Part shown: positions 1 to 12,241 of the stretch, in pieces | Numbering within the stretch: position 1 is the stretch's first letter | Layout of the letters: each line of letters starts with the position of its first letter | NCBI GenBank assembly: GCA_020744425.1 | Contig: JAGMUV010000003.1 | Location: 4,340,001 to 4,404,000, forward strand | Direction of reading: 5' to 3' | Length of the DNA: 64,000 nucleotides | Origin: Dactylonectria macrodidyma | Lineage: Eukaryota; Ascomycota; Sordariomycetes; Hypocreales; Nectriaceae | Notes under the pieces: generated by a model | What the model saw: only the letters and a program-made list of their open reading frames with translations | What the model was told of the DNA's origin: nothing | Databases searched by the model: none | Position numbers and translations under genes: made by a program

Positions 1-631
1 ATATAGTGTCATCCGAGTCAGAGGTTCAGGGATGGTCTCGACAGGGCTAACCCAGATAGGTCTGACCATGCCAATACCTGGATCGGTTTTGTTATGTCGG
101 AATTCGAATGAGAAATTCCCGGACTGGATGTGAACTCTAGACGCGGCAATGAATACAGACTTGAAGCCAATACCCTTGGCACCAATATATCCGTGGGAAG
201 CTGACTTAGTGCTCTGTCCGACAGCGCAAATAGCTTGCAAGTCCCTCTCAGTGAATCCATCTTCGTTGCAATCAACGACGATATGGTTTGGGTGCATTTT
301 GAAGGTGATGAAAGGAAATACGGTAGTCTTCTCAAAGGCGTTGTCCTCTGCATTTTGAAGAAGTTCAAAGACGAATCGAGCGCCGCTGCCGTAAATCTGC
401 TTGGCTAATCTAACATAATAATTAGTACACATGACGCGAAAGGTTAAGCTTGGATACTCACATTTTGACAGAGTGCGAGACCGCGCTTTCCATGGCCAGC
501 CAGTTTTCATCAATCTCCCGGCGGTAATCAGAGTTGAACTGCTCGATGTCGTCCATCATCTTTTCATTGAGGAATCCATACTTTCTAGTGAGGCGCCGGA
601 CAATCTGCTCTGCCTCTTGTATGCTCGCCAT
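1..631 (-). CDS. Sacsin/NOV-like GHKL (Hsp90-type) ATPase domain protein, N-terminal part
   Basis: The gene starts with ATG at 631 and is cut by the left edge of the window. Exon 1 is 462-631; a 52-bp intron (410-461, GTGAGT...TTAG) follows; exon 2 runs from 409 off the window. The translation has a Bergerat-type ATP fold: a helix with FELLQNAEDN (N-box Asn), then VDCNEDGF (G1-type box), then GYIGAKGIGFKSVF (G2-type glycine lid). This arrangement is typical of the HATPase_c_3 domain of sacsin and of NOV-like fungal and plant proteins, which are often very large. About 190 residues are visible. The biochemical role of the fungal members is not known to me; an ATP-driven chaperone-like role is inferred from the fold only. 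The two shorter open frames over the same stretch are shadows. Confidence 0.8.
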
Positions 632-2195
632 GGTGACCAGGTGTGATTGTTGCGTTTTTTCTCGTACGGGGGTGGTTTCAATACAGTGGAATGGCTAACC
701 AGCAGCTGGAACACTGAAAGAGATTCGCAGTCGAGATAGAATAAATAGAATGGGAAAAAGTTGCAGAAGAAAAGTCAAGATATCATGGTGAAGTAAATGA
801 ACCTATGCCTCGATACTTTGGCTAGTGCGACAATTGTTATGCATGTTGGTCACAGTTGAAAATGTGCTCCCCGCTCCAGCGGCAAGCTCAGTGATAGCAT
901 TGGCTCACCAGGAATCGACTCAGCCTCAAACCCTAGCTATCTATAGAACGTAACATGCGAACAACAGCGGAACGTGCCCGCCCATGATCTACATGACATG
1001 AATTGTTCCAGTAATTTAACCCGAACCCAGTTTCCCCCCAATGTTTGTTAATATCACGAGATCTGTCAAATACCCCACAGTAGCTAGCGATATGCACCTT
1101 CTCATTTTATTTTACTACTCATCATTCAAGTAGGAGGCTGTATTCTCAATCCAGATATCCCCTAGCAGGGTTGGGGCGGCATACCTCATGTCCCATCCAA
1201 CACAAAGACCCGCACCTGGCCCAGCTGGCCGAGGCAAAAGATCAAGCAATTCCCACTTGCTAGCGTTAAAGGTCTGGTACCGCGCGCCTATTTCAAGAAC
1301 CTAGCTAAGCGATTGGCGATCTGTCGCCGCTGATTCTTACACCAACCTCGCTTATTTCGCAGTTGAGTGCGCAACGCCTAAGCTGTCTCTCCAGGATTCA
1401 CCTGTGTTGCCAAGCAGTTCCACAAGAGTATCATAATTCATCGCAATTTCTATCGTATAGAACTTATCCCTGGTGGTTTTCTCGTGGGATTGAAGTCGAA
1501 CATATGCATAATCTCGATTGCCATCTGGCAGCCAACAAAACATGTCACAAATCACCACCAGTAGCTCCTACAAACGAAAACTACACCACAGCCGAATTAC
1601 CCGCAATAGGGGAAGAAAAAGGCGCCTCGTATCGCTCAGGTCTACAGGTAAATGAAACAGCGTCTTTGGATCTCAGAGTGCAGTACATACACCGGTGGGT
1701 GTCAAGGCCATCAAGTTTGCACAGCCCAAATTCACTCTTTGATGCATGATATTCATCTACACTTCGGCACTGGGTGGCGATGACCCACTTTGCACCACGT
1801 CTGTACATTCTGAGCACCTTCAATGCCCGCCCGGTTTCATTTGTCAACTTGCTAATATCCGAGAAACACAGCGCATAAATCCTTCAGCATAACGCAGACT
1901 GCTTTATGCCAGATCACCCACCAAGTCGTAACCCGGTGTTTTTCCTCTCACCCCTTGCATCAATCCTGCCTTCTAATTTTGCGGCTGTGATATTCGCTTA
2001 AGCGTCAATGACGTCCAGTGCAACTTGTGGTTGGTTGAGAACTCGAACACAGAGCGGGCACCAATGAATTCACTGCTGCATATCTAATATAACGAGCGCA
2101 GTGGTGGGCATGCTCTATGTTTGAGATTTCTTCCTTCCTTTACCCTTACATTCACTCAGAGTGCTTGCGCCGGAACCGAGACTTCGTGAGTGAAG
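632..2195. other. Intergenic, no gene supported
   Basis: About 1.5 kb separates the divergently oriented ATPase and BTB genes. Two minus-strand open frames lie at 1352-1558 and 1581-1847, but neither shows a recognisable domain, a convincing splice link or a clear start context. No repeat or RNA gene was seen. Confidence 0.4.
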
Positions 2196-3108
2196 ATGAG
2201 ACTAGACGATACGACGGGCAATGCCAGTCAAGAGGCTCTGAGACAGCAAGTTCTTCCTACTAACGGATTACAACCGAGCATCGAAGCTAAACAATGACAG
2301 AGCTGAGACAGGAGTGTATTCTGGCCTCAAAGTCATCTGCGGGAAAAACCAATACGACGTCCACAAGGTTCTGCTATGCACCAGATCTCCTTTCTTCAAA
2401 AGGGCTTGCGACAGCCCATTCACCGTAATATGGCCCGTTCCCACGGCACAGCGAGTCCCGCTGATACACGCATTTAATAACTAGGAAGGCCAAACTAGCA
2501 TAGTCAGACTGCCAGACGATGATCCAGAAGCGGTTGACGCCATGTTGTGCTACATATACCGTGGGTGTTATCCTCGGTCAGACGTCGAAATGGCCCATGG
2601 AGACCCAGAATTGAACTCAGTCTTTGGGTCGCTTGGCAACTCTAGTAAGAGGTTTCTTTGTGTCGAATGAGTACTTCCACATCTAATCCGTTTCGTGGTC
2701 TCAGGAAATCACACCGTTGGGCTACAGACTGAGCACTTGCCTCTACACGCAAAGGTATACGCCCTTGCTGAGAAATATCAAGTCTCAGGATTGAAGGAGA
2801 TGGCCCTCCGGAACTTCGTATTCATTGCAAACAGAGAAGCCTGCGGTCGATTGGAATTCGCTAACGCATGCGAAATCGCATACGCAAGCACAATTGATGA
2901 GGATCGAGGACTCCGAGACGCCATCGTCAAAGCGCTGTATACACATGCAGCTATCTTTGATGAGGACCATGTTTACGATCTTCTCAGGAAGCTGCCTGAT
3001 CTAGTATTTGACATAGCCATGCATCATGGCCAAATGGAGAGGCATCGCCAACCCGTCAAACCGCCCTCGCGTAGCAAAGCGCAGAACAGGAATAGGATGC
3101 AACCCTAG
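2196..3108 (+). CDS. BTB/POZ domain protein
   Basis: The model has four exons: 2196-2226, 2312-2424, 2485-2644 and 2705-3108, giving 235 residues with all phases consistent. The N-terminal half is a BTB/POZ fold. It has a strand GLKVICGKNQYDVHK, then VLLCTRSPFF, then a strand IVRLPDDDPEAVDAMLCYIY. A helical C-terminal part with LPLHAKVYALAEKYQVSGLKE follows, as in many fungal BTB proteins. BTB domains dimerise, and several act as Cullin-3 substrate adaptors; no substrate-binding domain is visible here. The first exon is the weakest part: the BTB frame has no ATG of its own, and the start at 2196 depends on an 85-bp intron with a GTCAAG donor. Exons 2-4 are much firmer. Confidence 0.75.
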
Positions 3109-3746
3109 GATTAAACAGTTATCCTAATCTCTTGAAAAGCAATACAGTATCTTGTCATTCGTAGACTCCTATTTAAATCTTGTTTGGTAGTTCGTTAAAA
3201 GGATATTATTCAGCGACATACTGAAGCATAATAAAGTGAGGTCCGGTAACAGTATCAGATAGTCAAACGAACACCGACCGAAAAAGGATCAGCATATTCT
3301 GGGAGCCAGCTAGGGTCTTCGGTGGCAACTTTGCCTACATTTGTACAACAATAAGAAGCTATATCTGAAAGTACACTCAGCAAAATCCCAAGGCGTATCA
3401 TGAAACACTACACTACATCGAAGGGCAATCTAACAAAATGTTAGCTAAACTAATCAGCCTCTTCCCTAGGTTTGACAAGTCCGATCTCAGCAATAGGGGG
3501 CCCTTACTAGCTCTGAGGTCGCCACGGATAGCATCTGAGAGACAGACGCGGCCATCGCTACCAGAGGCATAGTCCAGGGATCACGAAGCTGCACCGAATC
3601 GTGCTGTGAATCGCAAGGCGGGAAGGTGGATGCGTTTGATACGAATAGCGTAGTGCACGAGATAGAGTAAGTGCAGATGCTTGACAGGCTATTCAATTAT
3701 GCTCTATGTGTTGTGTACAGTATATCGAAGATCTAGCCTCTTTGCG
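3109..3746. other. Intergenic, convergent gene ends
   Basis: This stretch lies between the 3' ends of the BTB gene (plus) and the Kelch gene (minus). It is moderately AT-rich. I see no supported gene, repeat or RNA. Confidence 0.4.
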
Positions 3747-5690
3747 CTATCCGGGCAACTCAGCCGCCTTGAAAGTTCCCGGAAGCTCGACTGGCTTCAC
3801 AGGAGTAACCTGCTCCATCTTGACGGCGGGAGACACAGATTGGGAGTGAAGTTCTTGGCTGGGACTAATAGGCTCCAACTCCTGCGGATCGGGTTTTCGT
3901 GTCCGCTGCTTACGGCGCCAGAAGAAGAAGGCAGCTCCTATCAAGGCGAGAACTGCTACGCCGCCTACTACACCACCTGCGATTGCTCCGACGGGGGTGG
4001 AAGAGTCGGACGATGAGGAGGAGGCTGAGGCGGATGCTGAGGCGGAAGAGGTGGAGGATGAGTTGGATGTGGGCCAGATGGTAGCTAGGTTCTCCTGTTA
4101 GCGAATACTGATGGTGAGAAACAATGGGTCAAGTAGTTGGTTCTTACCAGTGCCGAAGAGTGATTCAACTGCGTCACTACTCCAGTCGATTGCACCATAT
4201 CCACTGTAAGCATGTTAGCTTCTATATGCACAATAACAGCACTCGGGCCGAAAAGACATACCCTTCCTTGTACCAATTCAGCACGGTATCCGGCGAATCA
4301 TACGCGTCCGCCTCGGCATCGTACTTGTCGCTCCACTGCCAACTCTTGAGGTCAAAGACGCCCAGAGCCTGTTCCCACGGGTCAGGAGTGTCCCAGACCC
4401 ATTCCACTTCGATGCCGCCCAAGACGAGCATCTGGCTCTTGCCGACGAGGGCGCAGGTTTGGCGCATGCGAGCGGATGAGGTGACGTCGAGGCTGAACCA
4501 CTGGAAGCCAGGGATAGAGAGGACTGAGATGTCGCTGAGAGCGTTGTCTGAGCTGTCGACTCCGCCGTAGACGTAGCTGGTCCATGTTAGAGATGGCAAC
4601 CGCGAGTTGACTGAAACAGACTTACATATCGTAGGTATTTTCACCCTTAACACCAACTGCACAGAGCTGCGCACGTCCTCGAGGAACGTCTCCGCCAGCT
4701 TCTTGCCAGTGCCACTTCTGCGCGACGGGATCATAAAACGTAATGTTGGAAAAGTCGCTGAAATGAGAGTCGGCTCTCGCAGCCGTCGTCACAGGCGTAG
4801 TCGTGCCTCCAATAACAAAGACGAGCGAGTTGTCGCCAAAGCCAGGCACACAGAGCGTCTCACCAGAAGTCCACGTCCCATCCGGAGAGTTCAGCGGTAC
4901 GGTCGACTCGTTGGCCCACGTCCGACCCGTCATGTTATACGTCAAGAGACCCGGAACGGGCATTCGATCAGGAAACGCCGTGTCGCTAAGTCTCGTGTCC
5001 GTCGCACTGCTTCCGTAACCGCCGAGATAGATGCCCAAGCCGTCACATACGGTTCCTCCTCCGCTAGCCGCGCTGTACAGGTCCGCAAAGAAGCCATCGT
5101 TGGCTGCCGTCTTTTGCGCCCAGGTGCCGCTGCCGGCACTGTCCACCTTCATGCTCCAGAGAGCGATATCTTCGGCCACATCGGTAGTGCCAGCAGGCCC
5201 GTCGCCACCCCATCGGTAAATGGTGCTCGAGTCGGCGTCGGCCCATAGTCGCAAGTTGTTAACGGGTAGCGGTTCGTCTTGCTCGATCTCGGTAAAGTTG
5301 ACGGTCGAGTTGGTCCATGACGTGTCTAAGGGCAACCACAGGGTTTTGTTGACTGTGAATCGGTCAGCATCACGTATTGCCACAACGGGATTGAAGAAGC
5401 TGTACGGGGGGCTGTGGGTTCGTTCAACAAGGTGTTGTCCGTCTCGTTGTACGGAGACGTTTCTCCTCCTTCAATGTAGAGGCGATCATTTAAAACAGCA
5501 ACTAGAAACAGATCAGCATTCCAAGACATCCAAGAGCACGACGATCCCTCGTACTTGCGTGTAGCGCCCGTCTTCGATAGAGAAAAGCCGACTCTGTTGC
5601 ACGACTCTCCAGCTTCTTGGGCGATCCAGTCTGACCCAAAGCGACAGAAACAAGCGCCAAAACAGCCGCTGTCAACTCGACCGACCTCAT
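3747..5690 (-). CDS. Kelch-repeat (beta-propeller) type I membrane protein
   Basis: Six exons read from 5690 to 3747: 5555-5690, 5406-5501, 4626-5352, 4262-4576, 4148-4203 and 3747-4084, giving 555 residues. An N-terminal signal peptide (MRSVELTAAVLALVSVALG) is followed by Kelch-like strands with repeated glycine pairs and a distal Trp: RLYIEGGE, IYRWGGDG, GIYLGGYG, VFVIGGTT, YVYGGVDS, MLVLGGIE. After the propeller comes a Ser/Ala-rich stalk, then a hydrophobic helix (GGVVGGVAVLALIGAAFFFW) and a basic stop-transfer RRKQR. The cytoplasmic tail of about 50 residues is Pro/Glu-rich. This layout suits a cell-surface or wall-facing protein whose propeller binds partners. Ligand and role are unknown, and the residues of a galactose-oxidase copper site were not found. 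Confidence 0.85.
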
Positions 5691-7632
5691 GGCGGATAGT
5701 AAGTATTTTGGGGTGCTACAAGGCGACGGGCCCTCAAAAGGAAGAGAAGGAGAGCGGGAGCACTATCAGTAGAAGGAAGGGGCTCTGTCGATTATATCTG
5801 AAGCAAGTAGCCAGGCACGACAAGGTGTCATTGGCTCTTCGAATGGCTCCAATGGCCCGCCAAGGTGCCACTCCCGCTAACCCTGGCAACGTCGTACCAG
5901 GGTGGAAGGACGAGAGAGTTTTGGGGGCGGTTCCTGCGTACAGGAACCAATTGTATCCGCCATGGTTGAGTAAAGCCCCGTTTTTGCTGTTACGCGTCCA
6001 GGTTATTATTCTCACGGAGGATCAAAGCTGTGCCACTAGAAAGGCGAGTTGCCCACTTGCAAAGGCCTCTTGAACCGGGTCATGGAGCCCCTGGTTTCCA
6101 CAACGTGTCAGCGCTAAGCTAGGCGTATCACTCCACTGAGCGCTTGCGTTCCCCATTCCCTATTCGCGGCTGGCTGCAAAGCCTCCTCTGGGTCTCGTCG
6201 GGTCTCGCCACTGAGCAATCGGATTCAATGACGTTGGGGAATAACACCAAAGTCCCAAATAGGCGCCGGGAGGGCGCCTCAAGTGTAGACCAGCGACGAA
6301 GGTTTGTATGAAGTACGGGGGGATCTCAGGCCCCGGAATTAAGCTCCTCCCCAGTCCTCGATAGGGCTAAGAAACAGACATCGGGCGGTTTTGGCCTTGA
6401 AATTGCGTACGACCTAATTAAGAGGAGAAACTTACTACGTAGCAACCAGCCAACCCAGCATGCTTTTGCTGGAGGAGAGAGGAGAGAGAGCCTTGTTCGT
6501 CCCCACTCCTAGTCACCACCCAGTGTCCATAGCAGGGCTGAAACTGGCGCGATTCTCGATATTGACCAAGTTTTTGCCAAGGCAGCCCTGGTCACACCGC
6601 GACGGTCTCACAAGGGTAGGCCCTAGTCCCTCTAAGCCACCATCGGGAATGGGACGAATTGGCCCCAGCAATATCCGTGCCTTGCGCCTTACGGACCCGC
6701 ATCTCATTAGAGGCAGTGGGACGTCCCGTCCTCCATGACCCGGGATATTGGACATTGGGAGGAAGAGGACGAATGGGCTCTGGCACAGTTTGTGAGGCCT
6801 TGCACAGGCTATTATGTCAGGCTTTTATCGGATCAATACTCTGTCTGCATGTCAGATTTACGATGTGGCAGGATGCATGATGAATTGTACTTTCCATGAA
6901 CTGCACTTCCATGTCCGCCGCAGAAGCCACGCTCGTCCTTGTACGGAAACGATCAGCCTAGCGGTGCCGATGAAGACGATCCTCACCGCGGGAGAACTTG
7001 CCCTTTTTTTTTGTCTCCGCGTACAGCCCCAATTACTAGTAGTCAAGCTTCAATGCCGTACTTAGCCCCGCTTGAAAAACTTGAACCTTGCTATCCTTGT
7101 TGTCAACGGTGACCGTCAATCACTTCCAAAGCGGTAATATGACGGCACTTTGCTTCATAATCCACAAGTAGAAATGGCCGAAGAGAACACAAGCAATGAA
7201 TGCTTCACACCTCCATTCGGGAGGACCAGATCCGCAAAGTGATCCATGCTCAGCACTTATTGTTGGGGGCCGTGTCGCGCGAGCACTGAGATCGACATGG
7301 TTTCACTGGTGTTCACCACCCTTTATGAATGAGCTACCCTATACTTCAGGAACGTTGAAGTGGAATTCAATACGATCGATTCAGTCGGTTACAAGTTGCT
7401 TAGCTCTAGAAATATAAGAGGAAGGGTTGATCATTTGCTTGAATGCCCGTTATCGCGACCTCTTATTTTCACAGCTTGCCTCGACGACCTTGAGAACTCT
7501 TCATTCACAATTGCATTAGGAACATGGAGTCACGATGCCCCCCACCAGTGACAGCTTTGGCACACAAACAATATGACAATTTCATTTTGACCTAGCCCTT
7601 TAACAGGCAACTGCAACCTCCAATTCTAACCC
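5691..7632. other. Intergenic, 1.9 kb without a supported gene
   Basis: The region separates the Kelch gene and the dehydrogenase, both on the minus strand. Several open frames of 60-170 codons are present on both strands (for example 5555-6073 and 6460-6880), but they overlap one another in conflicting frames and show no recognisable domain. No transposon signature or clear repeat was found. Confidence 0.35.
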
Positions 7633-8547
7633 CTAAAAGCTCTCCGAATACGGTCGCAAGTCCAGTTCTTGAGTGAAGCAAGATCGGTGCTGAGTGTGGA
7701 GATGCCAGTAGCTCTCGGCAATCTGTGGTTACAGTTCGTTCAGCTTCGGTAGTTCACAACTGAAGATGAAAAAGTACTTACCGCTTCAGGCTTGATCTTG
7801 GCATCCTCGACATTATTCTTCATCGGAAATCCCTTCGTGCCCGGAGTATCGATGAACCCATCGATGATGGCATGTGTAACGTGGACGCCTTGGGGGCCAA
7901 ACTCTCTCGCCAGCGACTGGCTGAGCGCCCGCAGCGCAAACTTGCCCGCTGCGAACGAGGCGAACTTCGCGGATGCCTTGAGCGATGCCGTGGCACCCGT
8001 GATGATCAGCGATGGAGGGTTAGGCGAATCAGGCACTGCCTCGAGCAGCAAGGGGAGCGTCTTCTGCGCAAACGTGAAGAAGCCACCCCTGTCAAAAAAA
8101 CGTCAGCGATCATCGTTCGGGAGCAAAGCAAGGTTCGGGACGCACGCTTGGCCGGACAGGGCCGTTTGGAACTCTTCTGGCTTGGTCTCTAGGAACGGCT
8201 TGATCAGGAAGCCGCTGTTGACATTGTAGATCGCGGCTGCGAGCTTGCTGTCTGGCAGCTCTTTGGCGATCGTGTCAAAGGTGGAGTCGATAACGGCTGG
8301 ATCCGTCATGTCCGCCGTGATGCCAATAGCTTGTCCGCCCGCCTTTCGGATCTCCGCTACGGTGTCCTCATAGCTCTCAGCTCTGCGGGCAAGCAGGACC
8401 ACAGGGTAGGCCTTGGAGAACCTGATGGCTGCGGCTCGACCTGGCACAACATCATGAGATCGAAGTATGGGTGTGGGGAGAAGGGAAATGCTGACCGGTT
8501 CCGGGTCCGGCACCCACGATGAGGGCGTAGAATGATTTGAGCGACAT
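7633..8547 (-). CDS. Short-chain dehydrogenase/reductase-like protein
   Basis: Four exons (8496-8547, 8146-8440, 7782-8088, 7633-7722) give 247 residues, close to the usual 250 for classical SDRs. The Rossmann start reads ALIVGAGPGTGRAAAIRF, with the glycine-rich turn completed across the first intron. The strand ending LIITGATAS carries the catalytic-type Ser. The position of the catalytic Tyr-x-x-x-Lys reads F-A-A-G-K, so the Tyr is Phe while the Lys is kept. The C-terminus (IAESYWHLHTQ...ELDLRPYSESF) is conserved in this fungal branch. The protein should bind NAD(P)(H); whether it catalyses a standard alcohol/ketone reaction is uncertain given the Phe. A TATA-like box lies about 115 bp upstream. 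Confidence 0.9.
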
Positions 8548-8658
8548 GATGACTGTATCATTCAGCTGTCGATTTCAGGTAGGCTGTCGATCTCGAGATC
8601 AAGAATCGGGCGTGAGGCGTAGCTCTTTTATGCCGTCATCTTGAAAGCGGGGGTGTCG

Positions 8659-8672
8659 CTCTTTTTATACCA
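8659..8672 (-). promoter_or_regulatory. TATA-like box of the dehydrogenase gene
   Basis: On the minus strand the sequence reads GGTATAAAAAGAG, about 115 bp upstream of the ATG at 8547. Its position and sequence fit a TATA element; there is no expression evidence. Confidence 0.4.
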
Positions 8673-9597
8673 ACCGGAATCGATTTAAACCTGCATGGAA
8701 AAATGGCTGCACAATTCGTCTAGCACCAATAAGATCTTGTAAATTCAATTCGAGGCGCAAAGTACAAATAACCAAAAGTTTATTCAATTGATTAATCAGA
8801 TCTTGGTTTTGTCCAAGGCGGGTTTGCGGATTTTGGAGCTACTCAATCCAATGGGTGCGTAGCTCGGACACCGAAGATGCACCGGATGGAGCGACATTTA
8901 GACCGAGGCGTCCATGCTTACATAGCTACTTCTCCAAATGTGGTTAGGGCAGGCTACTCTTGAAATTCGAGAAAATTAGTCCAAATCATTCATGATGCGC
9001 TGTGCTAGATACAATGCGACCTCGTGCTGTACAGAAGTGGAAAGATCTCGCACTCTAAATGAATCACTATAAAAGTGTCAATATTCACGGGGATTGTAGT
9101 TATCTATGGGCTAACATTCAACTTAGGAGGTATATTGGGAAGCTGTAAGCCCCAAAATTGAAGATGAACTGGCTATGCAGGAGATGTGTACACCAACCCA
9201 GAGCTGAGCCGTTCCATCACAACACGCTAAATTTGCGCTGCCACACACTACAGAATCGTCCTCAACTCCAAAAAATAAACCTTGATATAGTCCAAGATGG
9301 TACTACGGTACCAAGTGAGACAAAGCGGCGTGTTGTGCCTTGCATTGAATCGGCGTTCGATTTGTACCTTCGCTGTCCGACAAAGTCCGATTCAACGCCA
9401 ATGACTCCGAGGCAAGTCTAAACGGCGCTTTGCGAAGTGGATGCATGCCGCTTTCACAGTGAGTTCAGATTCTGATATTTAGTCAAAGCCGTCAACAGAC
9501 TAATTTTGCGAAATCGACAGTAGGTTTCTGCACGAATGTTTCCAACCCCAACCCCCTCCAACTGGCCCGTCTAAGACAGCTCAAGATTGCATATATT
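8673..9597. other. Intergenic, AT-rich
   Basis: The rest of the upstream region of the dehydrogenase and the downstream region of the Zn2Cys6 gene. It is AT-rich with no supported gene or repeat; an 87-codon open frame at 9158-9421 has no recognisable domain. Confidence 0.35.
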
Positions 9598-11770
9598 TTA
9601 ACTGCTTAATTGCCAACTGTCAAAGTCAAACTCTCCTATTCCATTTCTGAGACCCTGTAACGATTCCACACCGAAGGGGGCCGCATACATTTCTCCAAGC
9701 AATGTGAAATCTTCAAAATTTGCCCAAGACGTGAACGTATCCGTTGAAACAACTGGTGCTACTGATTCGTTTCGGGCGGCTTGATGAGAATCTCCAGGGT
9801 GAGAGAGATGGCTGGGGTGGCTTTTGACACTGCTTGTTTTGCTGTCGACCGTATTGCCTGGTAAATGGACCATAGGTTCGAGAACCTGGCCTGGCGTAGC
9901 GTTTTGGTGTAGATTGTCAACGCACCACCTGGCCAAGTTCGAAAGAACATGCCTAAGAGCCACGGGGATAGCAAGACGTTTCTGGCCGGCGACTGAGTCA
10001 AGTTTATCCACGATTCTCCAGGCAAAATTCTGTGGGGTCCATTCTTCATTCAGTATCGGATTCTCTCTGTCACCGTTTGCCCGTGTTGACACATAAACTT
10101 TGACCAATACTACTGCTGCATATGCCGTTCTCGTGAAGGTGATAACAGGAGCCGATCTGAGTACGTCGATGGGGAGGTCAAGAAAGTAGGTGATGAGACG
10201 CTGGGCTGATGCGGCACATTGAGCTAGAGCGGTAGTTCTCTTCATGTCGCTTGCCATTGGCGGGTCACTAGTTAGGGGAAGGGCACGTATTGCGTACGGA
10301 GGACGAAAATCGGAAATTTTGTGATCGTAATAAAGGGCCGGCTCGTCAACGGCAATGAGGATCATCTGGTAGTGCATCTCCAGGGGTCCTGTAACAAAGT
10401 CAGCCGCCGGCAGCTCTGAGGATGGACCGCAATACTCACCACACATAATGTCTTCAGCAACCGAGTGTCTCCATTCAATCACCATCTCGCTGCAATGCTT
10501 CAGAATGAAACGGGTGCGGGCGTCGGAGAAATCGACAGAAGTCCCATCATCAAATCCGACCATGGTCAAACTCTCCTCGGCAAGTCGCTGCAATTTAGTC
10601 CAGGCTACTAGTCGACGGTCGTTCAAATGGAGGAACGGAGTACTTTCTAAGACCTTGATGCAGCGTTCGACCCAAGACCCGTAGCGAAGAGCGCTTGGCC
10701 GGCGGAACGAAAAAGCAATGCTACAATTTGATCGATCAGAATAGGACATATGTGAAAACGAATCAGAACACACCTGGAGCAGAGAAAATAGCACGCAACA
10801 AATGCTCGACAAGTCTCAACCAACTGATCTGATGGGATGAAGCCAGATGTAGGCTCAGGAATGCCGTAGGCCTCGTCATTCGAGGATTGAAGATCCATGA
10901 CCATTGTTGCCGCCATCTGTGCTGACTGGCTGAACTTGAGACTCTGGAACTTTTCGGGCGGTTGCTGCCAAGTTGCCATGACCAGGAGAGCCTGTACAAG
11001 ATCCAGAGACTTCTCTCCCTCCACTACTACCTTCTCCGCGAGAAACCTCCCCGTGTCTTGGAATAAGACTCGGGATAATTTTGGATCCGTGGTGCTGGAA
11101 GCAACTGTGAGAATTGCCCTGAATAGTGCAGGCCGGGATGTCCGAGTGGCCTCGCACGTCATTGTTTCCGGGATGTGGACCACTGGATAGAGTGGTGCGC
11201 AATTGTGGACAAATTTCCAGTAGAGTTCTTCCGCCTGGCCATGACTGGAAACCCCGCTTGGAAGTGTATCTGCAGGTGTACCATCATGGGAGCCTGCATG
11301 CAGAAGCGAGTCGAGAGTGCTTGAGGTTGCTGGGGAATGACTCTTTGACGATGCGATGAATTGTGCATCACTGTCTCCGGTCAAACCAGTAGAGAGAAGA
11401 GAGGCAGCTTGCGTCTCGCCCAGGCTCGATTGAATCTCTTTGAACTTGCGCTCGAGCTCCTTGATCCTCGTCTCATTTCGCCTGCGCGTCTTTTTGATGG
11501 CAGGTGCCAGGAAGACACAATCAATGTCAAGCTTAAGACACCTGGTGCATTTCTTATTCGATGGCGGTGAATCTTGCGGTGCTGCAATGCATTTGATGCG
11601 GCGATGACGGCAGCCCTGCGTATGGTCCCAATTAGGCAACGCTGTCTGGAGACACGGAGCGGAACGAGGAATCGTTTAATTACCTGGCATGTCCGATTAA
11701 GGCGGACTGAAGTCGAATTCTGGGGCGGGGAATCGCTGCGTGACATATCTGCTGGCATCAAGCTTATCAT
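9598..11770 (-). CDS. Zn2Cys6 fungal transcription factor
   Basis: Four exons (11684-11770, 10774-11615, 10440-10720, 9598-10388) give 666 residues with all phases consistent. The first intron sits inside the zinc cluster. After splicing the cluster reads C-x2-C-x6-C-x13-C-x2-C-x6-C (CQGCRHRRIKC ... CTRCLKLDIDC), a complete binuclear zinc motif. A basic linker and a short coiled coil (RIKELERKFKEIQSS) follow and probably mediate dimerisation. The middle carries the fungal transcription factor homology region, with a typical opening at ELYWKFVHNCAPLYPVVHIP. The C-terminus has an acidic/aromatic end (GEFDFDSWQLSS) that could be an activation patch. It is divergent from the hydrolase gene at 12242 and shares a 471-bp upstream region with it, so it may regulate it. 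That link is positional inference only. Confidence 0.92.
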
Positions 11771-12241
11771 AGCGCTGGTTGTTGGTTCCGTTGAAGGGAA
11801 ACGGAAAGCAAGAAAGTCCTCGCGGGGGCATTAAGAAGTCGGCGCCGATGCATCGTCGGAGTGCGGAAGTTTATTATGAACCGCGTCGGCTTACTCATTC
11901 TGCTCGATGGCACGTAAGATGACTTCAAGTGGCGCTAAACTGGTCCCAGATTGGCTTGGTAGCGTACTTGGACAGAGGCTCAGACTTGTTCTAAATGAAG
12001 CTAAGCCTCGTCATGGCCCACACTTGTCGGGATGCGCGTTGTGAGGTGTGGTATTGCGATGGTTATTCATTTCCGTGTATGTCTAAGAGTTCTCAATGCT
12101 AGTACGAGTGATGAACACAATTGTAAACACGATATTTTGAGGTCATATAAAGTTCAATGGATTCTCTCGTCTTAGACTCCCGTTCCTCATCAAACACCCG
12201 TTTCCTCTCAGTCTACTCATTCAACTCCTCCAATTCTCAAA
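11771..12241. promoter_or_regulatory. Shared divergent promoter region
   Basis: This 471-bp gap lies between the start codons of the Zn2Cys6 gene (minus) and the secreted hydrolase gene (plus). A TATA-like ATATAAAG sits at 12144-12151, about 90 bp before the hydrolase ATG. No clear CGG-spaced pair for the adjacent regulator could be assigned by eye. Confidence 0.4.

Noticed and set aside
1352..1847. Two adjacent minus-strand open frames that might form a small gene
   Set aside because: No recognisable domain, no in-phase splice link found, and a competing plus-strand frame of similar length.
3899..4084. Arg-rich open frame on the plus strand
   Set aside because: It is the reverse of the Ser/Ala-rich stalk and membrane segment of the Kelch protein; a shadow frame.
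5555..6880. Open frames of 75-170 codons upstream of the Kelch gene
   Set aside because: They overlap in conflicting frames, have no domain and partly cover the first Kelch exon on the other strand.
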